From positions 35,540 through 99,539 of the forward strand of contig JAACPE010000004.1 in the NCBI GenBank assembly GCA_009995595.1: a stretch of 64,000 nt of DNA, given 5' to 3'. The stretch's first letter is position 1. The number at the start of each line of letters is the position of its first letter. Both the position numbers and the translations under genes were made by a program. The DNA comes from Alphaproteobacteria bacterium (lineage in GTDB: Bacteria > Pseudomonadota > Alphaproteobacteria > Micavibrionales > Micavibrionaceae). The notes beneath the pieces are model-generated. The model was not told where the DNA came from, made no database searches, and saw only the letters and a program-made list of their open reading frames with translations. Shown here in pieces: positions 44,118 through 52,465 of the stretch.

Positions 44118-45011
44118 ATGCATATCGAATCAGCAAATGTCACTGATAATATTTATCAAGCAGATAATCTGGTTGAAAATAAAATAGCTGAAATTTGTGA
44201 TTTTAAAAATGACACTTGCCCCCTCGCACAAGCGCTCAGATACCATTTTGAATGCGGCGGTAGTCGAACAAGATCAAACCTATCTTATAAATTTTCTAAA
44301 AACTTTTTAATTAATGAAAAAAATGCAGTCCTTTTGGCGTGCATACCAGAGCTTTTGCACAATGCATCATTGATACATGATGATTTGCAAGATCTTGATG
44401 AAGAGCGCAGAGAAAATCTTAGCGTCTGGAAAAAATTCGGCCCTGACATCGCAATCTGCGCAGGAGATTATTTAATATCATGCGCTTATAAATGCATTAG
44501 CGAACTCGAAACCAAAAATATAAAGTTAATATTACAAAAGGTGCACAGCCATATTCACACTACAATAAAAGGGCAGATAGGTGACCTTACACAAGATAAG
44601 AATCAAACATTAGTTGATGTTGATTTATATCTTGATATCAGCCGCCAAAAATCAGGGGCTTTACTCGCTATGCCTTTAACCTTAGCGCTTCTGTATACTG
44701 AAAGGCTAAATTGTATCCATGCCGCTGAAGAAGCTTTTAACAATTATGCTTTGGCCTATCAAATCTACGATGATATTCATGATATAAAACAAGACCAATC
44801 CAAAAAAGGCATTAAATCAGGGCTCAATATTGTAACAATTATGCAAAGAAACGGAGAGGCTACCCCTATAAAAGCCGCCGCAGAACTAGCACTTGAAAAG
44901 TTATATATTGCATTAGATTTTGCTGCAAAGCTGCCTTTGCCTAGTAATACTATTTTAGAAAAAGAAATATTACAGATGCAAAAGAAGATTAAAGTCTTAA
45001 GTACACAATGA
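44118..45011 (+). CDS. crtE: Geranylgeranyl diphosphate synthase
   Basis: 297-residue trans-prenyltransferase making C20 GGPP, the precursor of phytoene. First Asp-rich motif in LIHDDLQDLDEERR, second in YQIYDDIHDIKQD; the fourth/fifth residue before the first motif (HNASLIHDD) supports long-chain product. Start of the retinal-biosynthesis operon; overlaps crtI by 4 bases (ATGA), so translation is coupled. Confidence 0.9.
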   Translation: MHIESANVTDNIYQADNLVENKIAEICDFKNDTCPLAQALRYHFECGGSRTRSNLSYKFSKNFLINEKNAVLLACIPELLHNASLIHDDLQDLDEERRENLSVWKKFGPDIAICAGDYLISCAYKCISELETKNIKLILQKVHSHIHTTIKGQIGDLTQDKNQTLVDVDLYLDISRQKSGALLAMPLTLALLYTERLNCIHAAEEAFNNYALAYQIYDDIHDIKQDQSKKGIKSGLNIVTIMQRNGEATPIKAAAELALEKLYIALDFAAKLPLPSNTILEKEILQMQKKIKVLSTQ

Positions 45012-46510
45012 TGCCAAAGGACAAACCTGATGAAAAAAAAGCACTCGTTATTGGTGCTGGATTTGGGGGTATAGCTTCTGCACTTCGACTTAGAAAAAAA
45101 GGCTATGATGTTACAATTATTGATCAATGCAGCCATTTAGGTGGACGCGCAAAAACTTTTGAGATTAATGGTTTTAAACACGACGCAGGGCCAACAGTTA
45201 TAACTGCGCCTTTTTTATTTGAAGAACTTTTTGCGCTCTATAATAAAGATATTAAAGATTACGTTAAACTTATTCCCCTTAACCCCTGGTATAGGTTTGT
45301 CTTTAGTGATGGGAAACAATTCGATTATGGTGGGACGCTTAATGACACCTTACAAGAAATTGAAAAATTCGATCCTGATGACAAGAAAAATTATTTAAAA
45401 CTGGTAGAAAATTCAAAAGAAATCTTTGATGTAGGCTTTACAAAGCTTGCCGCAATGCCTTTTCATAAGATTTCAAAAATGATATCCATCATTCCATATT
45501 TGATCACTTTAAAAGCTTATAGAACAGTCTGGGGTTTTGTGACATCCCACTTAAAAAATGATTATTTACGGCAAGCATTTTCGATACAACCCTTGCTAGT
45601 AGGCGGCAATCCTTTTAATACGACCTGCATCTACTCCCTTATCCATTATCTGGAGCGCAAATGGGGGATTCACTTTGCAATGGGGGGGACCGGCGCGCTT
45701 GTAAATGCCCTTAAGACGCTCATGGATGAAGAGGGTATAAAAATAGAACTTAACAGGTCTGTAAAATCCTTATTAATAGAAGATAGGGTCTGTAAGGGTG
45801 TCATTTTTGAAGATGGGTCAAAAATAAAAAGTGATATTGTTGTCTCAAACGCCGACCCAGCCTTTTTATATAAAAACATGGTTTCTAAAAATAACCAGGC
45901 TTTATCAGCACGTGTAAAGAGTAAATCAGCTAAATTTTCAATGGGACTTTATGTCCTGTATTTTGGCACTACAAAAAAATATAATGATGTTGTGCATCAC
46001 ACCATATGGCTTGGTAAACGATACAAAGATCTCTTAGAGGATATATTCGATAAAAAAATACTAACAGATGATTTCTCACTTTATATCCACCGCCCAACAG
46101 CGACAGACCCTTCTTTTGCGCCCCATGGTTGCGATTCCTTTTATGTCTTAGCACCGGTCCCTAACACACAAAGCGGAATAAACTGGCATATAGATGGGCC
46201 AAAATTAAGAGATCGTATTGTAAACTCTCTAAGTAAAACTATTTTACCAGACCTTGAAAATACCATTACATCTGATTTCTTCAAAACACCATCAGATTTT
46301 GAAAAAGATTATAGCAGCGTTCACGGTGCAGGTTTTTCAATAGCGCCAACGCTAACACAATCAGCATGGTTTCGTTATCATAATAAGGCTGAAGGTATTA
46401 AAAATCTCTACCTATGCGGCGCAGGAACACATCCTGGTGCAGGACTACCTGGCGTGCTTTCCTCTGCCAAAGTGATAGATGAGCTTATACAGGATCTGAG
46501 CGAAAAGTAA
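45008..46510 (+). CDS. crtI: Phytoene desaturase (FAD-dependent, to lycopene)
   Basis: 500 residues of the CrtI family. N-terminal FAD site ALVIGAGFGGIASALRLRKKGYD, GGRAKTFEINGFKHDAGPTVIT, central WGIHFAMGGTGALVNALKTL, and C-terminal LYLCGAGTHPGAGLPGVLSSAK. Converts phytoene to lycopene by four desaturations; the bacterial CrtI needs no isomerase. Lies between crtE (4-base overlap) and crtB (6-base gap). Confidence 0.92.
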   Translation: MMPKDKPDEKKALVIGAGFGGIASALRLRKKGYDVTIIDQCSHLGGRAKTFEINGFKHDAGPTVITAPFLFEELFALYNKDIKDYVKLIPLNPWYRFVFSDGKQFDYGGTLNDTLQEIEKFDPDDKKNYLKLVENSKEIFDVGFTKLAAMPFHKISKMISIIPYLITLKAYRTVWGFVTSHLKNDYLRQAFSIQPLLVGGNPFNTTCIYSLIHYLERKWGIHFAMGGTGALVNALKTLMDEEGIKIELNRSVKSLLIEDRVCKGVIFEDGSKIKSDIVVSNADPAFLYKNMVSKNNQALSARVKSKSAKFSMGLYVLYFGTTKKYNDVVHHTIWLGKRYKDLLEDIFDKKILTDDFSLYIHRPTATDPSFAPHGCDSFYVLAPVPNTQSGINWHIDGPKLRDRIVNSLSKTILPDLENTITSDFFKTPSDFEKDYSSVHGAGFSIAPTLTQSAWFRYHNKAEGIKNLYLCGAGTHPGAGLPGVLSSAKVIDELIQDLSEK

Positions 46511-46516
46511 CGTAAG

Positions 46517-47383
46517 ATGGATCGTAAATCTCAACACAAAGATATTTTCAAAAAAAAAGCTAAAACATTTTACTTTGCTTCTTTTTTTCTTGGACAGAAA
46601 ACAATAGAAAAAGTGAGTTTATTGTACGCATTTTGTCGTTTTATTGATGACATTGCAGATGAAACACATGATCCCCATAACGCTCAAAAAGAATTAGAAA
46701 AGATTAAAAAAGATATTGAACAAGGTGAGAGCGACACCCCTTTTATTCAGGAATTTATTTATTTTGCGGACGCTCAAAAATTAGATAAAAAATATCTGAC
46801 AGATCTTTTAGATGGCGTGATTTCAGATTGTAAACCTTCAATTCGCATAAAAAACGAGGAGGCTCTGATTCATTATTGTTATCAAGTTGCAGGTACTGTG
46901 GGCGCTTTGATGTGCCCGATACTGAATATCAATCAAAATCTTAATAAGGCTTCACCGGCTGCTATCAATCTCGGCATTGCGATGCAACTAACCAATATTG
47001 CTCGTGATATAAAAGATGACGCAGAGAATAACCGTGTCTATATCCCGCAAACCTGGCTTATTATTAATGAGGCCAAACATCTTTTAAGTGCTCCCAAAAC
47101 TAAAGAATACGATGCGAGAGATGCTTGTAAAAAGCTATTAGACAAATCAGCTGAATATTATGAGAAAGCCAAAGAGGGTTATCCCTACTTGCCTTTTCGG
47201 GAACGATTCACAATTTTAGTTGCAGCAAACCTTTATCGTTCAATAGGCCATCAAATTGAAAAAATTGATCATAAATACTGGTTAGGCCGACAACATTTAA
47301 CAAAATTCCAAAAAATAATAAAAACAATAAAAAGTGCTATTGAAATAACTTACCCTTCATTTTGGATAGAGCAGAAAAGATAA
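46517..47383 (+). CDS. crtB: Phytoene synthase
   Basis: 288 residues, squalene/phytoene synthase family. Asp-rich motif 1 in FCRFIDDIADETHD, motif 2 in LTNIARDIKDDAENNRVYIP, plus YCYQVAGTVGALMCPIL. Joins two GGPP into phytoene. Third gene of the cluster, gaps of 6 bases on both sides. Confidence 0.92.
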   Translation: MDRKSQHKDIFKKKAKTFYFASFFLGQKTIEKVSLLYAFCRFIDDIADETHDPHNAQKELEKIKKDIEQGESDTPFIQEFIYFADAQKLDKKYLTDLLDGVISDCKPSIRIKNEEALIHYCYQVAGTVGALMCPILNINQNLNKASPAAINLGIAMQLTNIARDIKDDAENNRVYIPQTWLIINEAKHLLSAPKTKEYDARDACKKLLDKSAEYYEKAKEGYPYLPFRERFTILVAANLYRSIGHQIEKIDHKYWLGRQHLTKFQKIIKTIKSAIEITYPSFWIEQKR

Positions 47384-47389
47384 AGTGAT

Positions 47390-48532
47390 ATGCAAGATAA
47401 ATTCTTTGATTGCGATATTCTTATATTAGGTGGAGGCTGCACTGGCTTAAATTTTGCCCTTGCTTATGCAAAAAGTAATTTAAACCTTAGTCTTACAATT
47501 TTAGAAGCACGTGAAAATTATGAGCATGACCGCAATTGGAGTTTTTGGATAGAAAGTAATGATAATTTTCAGCACCGCGACATTATAAGAAAAACATGGA
47601 ATAGCTGGAGATTTTCCACTAGCGAGGAAAGCTGGTCTCATATTTCTAAAAAATATGAATATGTCACAATTGCCTCGCGAGATTTTTATGATAAAGCAAT
47701 CCAGACTATAAAGAATGATAAGAGACAAACACTTATATTAGGCTGCGCAGTTCATACTATATCTGGCAATACAATACAGACGGAAAAAGGAATATATAAC
47801 GCTAAAATAGTTATTGATACCCGTAATAATAAAAATATTAAGTTTGAGGCTGATGCTAGCTTTTATCAAGTGTTTTATGGATATGAAGTAAAAACAAAAT
47901 CTACTTTTTTTGATGATACGCAGGTTGGGCTCATGACTGAGATGAAAAATATAAAAAATAGTTTTTCTTTTTTATATGTACTACCTTTTTCAAAAACAGA
48001 TGGATTAATTGAATATACCGTATTTACAAAGGATCTAATAAAACCTGATGATCTTAGGAAAGAGCTGAATCACAGCATAAAAAAACTAATTGGTGACACT
48101 AATTATGATATAAAGCATATTGAACAAGCCGTTTTACCTATGGGTCCGTTGAAAATGGATCAAAAAAAATCCTCTAGCACATACATATATGCAGGAACTC
48201 AAGCTGGAGCCCTCAGAGAATCAAGTGGATATGGCTTTTTAAATATATATAACTGGGCTATAAGCGCTGTTATTAATTTAGAAAAAGGAAAAGACATTTC
48301 AATTTATAAGAATAGGTCATCTATGAGCCAATATTTAGATAGACACTTTATAAAAACGCTAAGAATATCTCCATCATCCTCTAAAAAAATCTTCGTCACT
48401 TTAACAAAGAAAATACAAGCAGATGACTTCGTACGCTTCATGTCTGAAACAAATAGATTAATTGACTTAATAAAAATTATAATAGCTGTTCCAAAATTGC
48501 CATTCTTAAAGGCGTTATTTAAAAATGAATAG
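47390..48532 (+). CDS. crtY: Lycopene beta-cyclase (CrtY type)
   Basis: 380 residues. N-terminal dinucleotide-binding site CDILILGGGCTGLNFALAYA, then the conserved NWSFWIE, EYTVFT and a G-rich RESSGYGFLNIYNWA segment near the end. Closes both ends of lycopene to give beta-carotene. Sequence is divergent from plant/cyanobacterial cyclases but agrees with proteobacterial CrtY. Overlaps the next gene by 8 bases. Confidence 0.88.
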   Translation: MQDKFFDCDILILGGGCTGLNFALAYAKSNLNLSLTILEARENYEHDRNWSFWIESNDNFQHRDIIRKTWNSWRFSTSEESWSHISKKYEYVTIASRDFYDKAIQTIKNDKRQTLILGCAVHTISGNTIQTEKGIYNAKIVIDTRNNKNIKFEADASFYQVFYGYEVKTKSTFFDDTQVGLMTEMKNIKNSFSFLYVLPFSKTDGLIEYTVFTKDLIKPDDLRKELNHSIKKLIGDTNYDIKHIEQAVLPMGPLKMDQKKSSSTYIYAGTQAGALRESSGYGFLNIYNWAISAVINLEKGKDISIYKNRSSMSQYLDRHFIKTLRISPSSSKKIFVTLTKKIQADDFVRFMSETNRLIDLIKIIIAVPKLPFLKALFKNE

Positions 48533-49409
48533 TACCAAGTTAATTGATATCTGTTTCGTTTCCTGTTGTTGCTTATTTTTGATCATAACAATAATTGCTT
48601 CTCCAATTTCTCTCAATATCCAAGTTGTTTTACTCTTAATAGGTTCAGTGATTATTGGCCTGCCCCATGGGGCTATGGATTATGAAATAGGAAAATATTT
48701 AGGATTATGTAACAATTTAAAGAGTAAATTAATGTTTCTCACGACTTACTTGGCAATAGCTGCCATTAATTTTGGCATTTGGCTTATCTCACCAATAATA
48801 GGGTTTGGTCTTTTTTTAATACTTTCTATTTGGCATTTCAGCGAAGATTGGGAAGATGAAAATATAAATTTGCCAGGTAGATGGATCAAAAAAAATTCTT
48901 TTGCTTTGGCCCTTATATCTTTGCCCTCTGTCTTAAATTCACAAGATCTTCAGTTGGCTTTTTCATTTCTTATTGATGATTATTACTCAACACTTACCGT
49001 TTTATTTTTACAAAAACTTGCAGTCCCTATGATTATTCTCACGACCTTATTCACATTTTTAAGTTTTAAAAAAAATGATTATTTAAAGGGACTCGTGTCA
49101 TTTTTATTTATAGTGAGCGCAATTTTTTTACCCCCTATTATTTTCTTATTTTTGTATTTTTGTATTTTGCATGGGCCTCGTCATACTGCTGATCTTTATA
49201 AAATACTTAATTACAAAAGCTTCGCAGAGTTACTACGTAACAATTTAGCTGTTATTGTAGCCACTCTCATAATTTTGATGGCTGCCATTTTATTTTATAA
49301 TAGTGAAAAGGAAGTTCATTCGCATATTTTTTCAATATTAATAATATTAATTGCCTGCTTAACGTGTCCGCATATGCTGCTTATATCTATGTTAAATAGA
49401 AAAATTTGA
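48525..49409 (+). CDS. blh: Beta-carotene 15,15'-dioxygenase (Blh/Brp)
   Basis: 294 residues, eight or so membrane helices; iron-ligand histidines in IIGLPHGAMDYEIGKYLG, SIWHFSEDWEDENI and LHGPRHTADLYK. Splits beta-carotene into two retinal molecules. Last gene of the cluster; nothing on the same strand follows within 400 bases. The gene set is complete for making retinal from isoprenoid diphosphates, except that no idi lies in the window. Confidence 0.9.
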   Translation: MNSTKLIDICFVSCCCLFLIITIIASPISLNIQVVLLLIGSVIIGLPHGAMDYEIGKYLGLCNNLKSKLMFLTTYLAIAAINFGIWLISPIIGFGLFLILSIWHFSEDWEDENINLPGRWIKKNSFALALISLPSVLNSQDLQLAFSFLIDDYYSTLTVLFLQKLAVPMIILTTLFTFLSFKKNDYLKGLVSFLFIVSAIFLPPIIFLFLYFCILHGPRHTADLYKILNYKSFAELLRNNLAVIVATLIILMAAILFYNSEKEVHSHIFSILIILIACLTCPHMLLISMLNRKI

Positions 49410-49516
49410 GGCTTAAAATTATAATTTTTTACACAATAACTAAGCAGAATAAGACAGAAACTCTATTCCATAAGATAGACAGAACATTCCCTTTAGAAAA
49501 ACCCTACTACATACGG

Positions 49517-49577
49517 GGCTCACAGAATTAAATTCTCTGATATCAGCAAAACGTAAACTTAATGGCAGGGGCAGAAG
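49517..49577 (-). repeat. Attachment-site relic: tRNA-Trp 3' end repeat at the left border of the distal island
   Basis: aatggcaggggcagaag at 49561-49577 is an exact 17-base match to 62627-62643, the tail of the intact tRNA-Trp and its neighbour base, same orientation. The preceding 47 bases match the flank at the 14.1-kb relic (37 of 47). This is the expected duplicated core of an element integrated at tRNA-Trp, with the integrase at the far end. The rest of 49410-49820 shows no gene. Confidence 0.75.
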
Positions 49578-49820
49578 AAGCCATTTTTATATATTAACGC
49601 ATTGATATTAAAAGAATAATTTAAATACTGTTATTTTCTGTACTCCGCCTGTACTACCAAAATAAAATCCACAGCTTATATCAATTACCTGCTAAACCAT
49701 GACCTTAAATATAGCCTGCAAGTTAAATTTTAGCTTACAGATATAAATTATGCCTTGTTCTATATCTACAATCTACCTATCATCAGACATTAATTCAGCA
49801 AAAGATAAAGTTAATTAGAT

Positions 49821-50945
49821 ATGGATTCTGGAAGAGGTTTAGCAATTTGGTATAAGAAGCAAGGCGACCCTAATGCAGATCCGAATGCTAAACTTCATGT
49901 GAATTACTGGCATTTTCCAAGAGCAAGTTTTTTTAGAAAAAAGTTAGATTTTTTACCCTTTATTTCAAAATTCCCCGATAAAGATTATTTAGATATTGGT
50001 ATATGGCTAACGAATCCCAATCTAGTTAATGATTTGAATATTTATATTCCATACAAGTTAAATGAAGATGATATATTTGATCTAGGGTCTCTATTTAAGA
50101 ATGATGAAATAGCCGTCGGTGTTTTTAATGAAAAATTAAAACCTAGCATCAGCAACCTTCATGTGGACCTTATTAAAGAGCATACGGAGGATTTCTTTAC
50201 TCGTGTTTTTCAATTCGCCCAGATTAATAATAGATTTGATGCAAAAGAAATTTCTATTGCTAATAAAGGTAACGGTACGGTTATTACAATATGTTCTAAT
50301 GCCTTGAAGCGCGGCTTAAGAGGCTATAAAAAAGAAAATCCTTTATATTTTAGATTAAGGTTGAAATTACCAAGAACTGTTCCATTCTTAAAAGAGCGTC
50401 ACCCAGTGGATCGGTTTTTTCAAAGTGGCTTTGATGCGCTTGAATACATTGATTTCAGAGTAAATCAAAAAAGAAGCATGCCAGATGATATTGAGCGTGA
50501 AATGTATGATGATGGAAACTCCCCTCTAAAACTACAAAGAGTAGATTTTCTTTTGGTAACTGACATTGCCGCAGATATTGTTGGAGATTCAACAAATTTC
50601 CACAAAAACAGAGTCCTTGAAAAAGAATTATGGGGTGAATATATAAGCTGTGTGCGTGTGATTGAAAAAGGTATGGTTATTTACCACAATAGAAAAAAAG
50701 CTAGTGATGGAGAAAAATCTAGCAATCGACCATTTGAAGATTATAGTGCTTTCGTAAAAATGAAAGTGCGTATAGTAGGCATGAAAACTGTCTTCATTTT
50801 TGCAATTATTGCCTTAGTAATCGGGCTTAGCACAGAGTTTTTGGCAAGTTATATTCGAGACAAAACAACAGACGATACAGTTTTAGAGGACGTTATTGAA
50901 AATAATGTCGAAAACTCTGGTGATAACCATAAAAATGATTCATAA
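49821..50945 (+). CDS. Unknown protein with C-terminal membrane helix
   Basis: 374 residues. Residues 1-320 are hydrophilic with no recognised motif (LAIWYKKQGDPNADPNAK at the start; FFRKKLDFLPFISKF; VDFLLVTDIAADIVGDSTN). One membrane helix near the end, TVFIFAIIALVIGLSTEFLASYI, followed by an acidic tail. So a cytoplasmic or anchored protein with a membrane anchor. First gene inside the distal island. I cannot assign a function. Confidence 0.7.
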   Translation: MDSGRGLAIWYKKQGDPNADPNAKLHVNYWHFPRASFFRKKLDFLPFISKFPDKDYLDIGIWLTNPNLVNDLNIYIPYKLNEDDIFDLGSLFKNDEIAVGVFNEKLKPSISNLHVDLIKEHTEDFFTRVFQFAQINNRFDAKEISIANKGNGTVITICSNALKRGLRGYKKENPLYFRLRLKLPRTVPFLKERHPVDRFFQSGFDALEYIDFRVNQKRSMPDDIEREMYDDGNSPLKLQRVDFLLVTDIAADIVGDSTNFHKNRVLEKELWGEYISCVRVIEKGMVIYHNRKKASDGEKSSNRPFEDYSAFVKMKVRIVGMKTVFIFAIIALVIGLSTEFLASYIRDKTTDDTVLEDVIENNVENSGDNHKNDS

Positions 50946-51005
50946 TAAACTTTATCTAAAGCCTAATCTGGCACAATATTTAAAAATAATTTCAGGATAA
51001 AATAG

Positions 51006-51494
51006 ATGTTTAAAATAGTTAACCTAGATTCTAATTCGGTTTCTTTGATAAACAGCAATTCTTTATTAGAAAATGAAGAGGTAAAAGATTTTCTAATATC
51101 GGTGCAATGCGAGTACCCTAATATCTTTGATTGGTATAACGGAAAAGTGCTTTCTGAACTCGAAGACCATAAAAGGCATATTATATCCTATCGTCAAGAT
51201 AGTCGCATTATCGGATTAGGTATTGCAAAAAAATCTATTTCAGAAAATAAGATTTGTACGATAAAGGTAGCTACCGACTTTTGGGGCAAGGGTGTAGGCT
51301 CTATGCTTGTTGAAAACTTAGTTAGTTGGTTAGACGATCCAAAACCTGTAATCACAGTTAGTGAAAATAAATATCAGCAATTCTTACCATTGTTTAAAAA
51401 GTTTGATTTTAAAACTAGCGATATTAAACTAGGACTGTATAAGCCTAGAGTTTCTGAAATTATTATGAATGAGACAAAATCTAAATTAAATTAG
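51006..51494 (+). CDS. GNAT-family N-acetyltransferase
   Basis: 162 residues. The acetyl-CoA-binding motif is visible as ICTIKVATDFWGKGVGSMLV (usual R/Q-x-x-G-x-G/A), with the flanking strand IIGLGIAKKSI and helix LVENLVSWLD. Substrate unknown. It converges with the P-loop gene (4-base overlap of ends). In the same island as ASCH and P-loop genes. Confidence 0.82.
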   Translation: MFKIVNLDSNSVSLINSNSLLENEEVKDFLISVQCEYPNIFDWYNGKVLSELEDHKRHIISYRQDSRIIGLGIAKKSISENKICTIKVATDFWGKGVGSMLVENLVSWLDDPKPVITVSENKYQQFLPLFKKFDFKTSDIKLGLYKPRVSEIIMNETKSKLN

Positions 51495-52036
51495 TTATTT
51501 AACAATTCATGCAAATCTTCACCTTTTGTAATTTTAAAAGGTATATTTAATTTCATAGAGCATTCTCTAGCGTGCGCTATGCTCTTTTCTTGAATTTTTC
51601 TTATAATTTCTTCCGTTAGGTAAACCCTATCTCTACTGTCATCAGATAATTTAAATTTTAATATAGTTTGAGGCTTTTCTTTTATATGAATTATTTCATC
51701 AATGCCTATGTCTGATAATATGCTGCAGGGTAGGAGCAAATAATTATTCTTCTTTTCAATAATCATATGCCCATTAAATATAATATTTTTAAATTCCGTC
51801 TGACAAACAATTTTATTAAATGCGTCAATAATTAAAAATTGATTTTTAATTATTGCATCATCGCTTAGATCTTTTAAGGCATCATAAGGTATTTCTGGTA
51901 AAGCATTGCTTAACAGTTTGCCTGCCTCAATATGAAGCCACAAAGGGTAATTGCTAACGAAATTATTTATTATTGTTGTTTTACCTACTCCTGAGACCCC
52001 CAAAACTGCTACAATTCTTTTCTTTTCATTGATCAT
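51491..52036 (-). CDS. P-loop ATP/GTP-binding kinase-like protein
   Basis: 181 residues with a Walker A motif VLGVSGVGKTTIINNF near the start (residues about 11-26). Composition and length resemble AAA_33/adenylate-kinase-like small nucleotide kinases; no further motif identified. Overlaps the upstream ASCH gene by 11 bases, so the two are translationally coupled. Phosphoryl acceptor unknown. Confidence 0.72.
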   Translation of the reverse strand: MINEKKRIVAVLGVSGVGKTTIINNFVSNYPLWLHIEAGKLLSNALPEIPYDALKDLSDDAIIKNQFLIIDAFNKIVCQTEFKNIIFNGHMIIEKKNNYLLLPCSILSDIGIDEIIHIKEKPQTILKFKLSDDSRDRVYLTEEIIRKIQEKSIAHARECSMKLNIPFKITKGEDLHELLNN

Positions 52037-52448
52037 GTTCAGTCTTCTTTAAATTCTTCCATTCTATGTATCTATAAGATTGGGGCGGATATATACCTTT
52101 TTTAATTAGATTAGAACGTAATATTTCATTAGGAAGTTTTTTAACGTTATCCAGATGTATAACGTACCCTAATTCACAATTTTTAAAATAATTATAGTAA
52201 CTATTTTCTGTGATTCCAGACGCATCGCCGTATAAATTCCAAATCTTTTGAATATCAAAATATTCAATATTTTTTATATTAGCGCTTGCTACGACGGCCA
52301 TAACTGGGCTTGTTGCATATATAAACAGCCTTGAGTTTATTAATTCAACATTAAATTTTCGTCTTAATTCCACCGTTTTTGAACCATTCAATATCTTCTC
52401 AACATACTGAGGTTTAATACTACATAACACATCCTTTTCAACCATCAT
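52026..52448 (-). CDS. ASCH-domain protein
   Basis: 140 residues matching the ASCH (PUA-like) fold: the VELRRKFN and LFIYATSPVMAVVASANI strands, the N-terminal CSIKPQYVEKILNGSKTVEL, and the C-terminal PPQSYRYIEW. ASCH domains bind modified nucleosides or RNA, and some are tied to RNA modification or nucleotide metabolism. Clustered with P-loop and GNAT genes; this trio has the look of an RNA/nucleotide-modifying module. Inferred. Confidence 0.75.
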   Translation of the reverse strand: MMVEKDVLCSIKPQYVEKILNGSKTVELRRKFNVELINSRLFIYATSPVMAVVASANIKNIEYFDIQKIWNLYGDASGITENSYYNYFKNCELGYVIHLDNVKKLPNEILRSNLIKKGIYPPQSYRYIEWKNLKKTEHDQ

Positions 52449-52465
52449 TAATCCAAATCATATAA

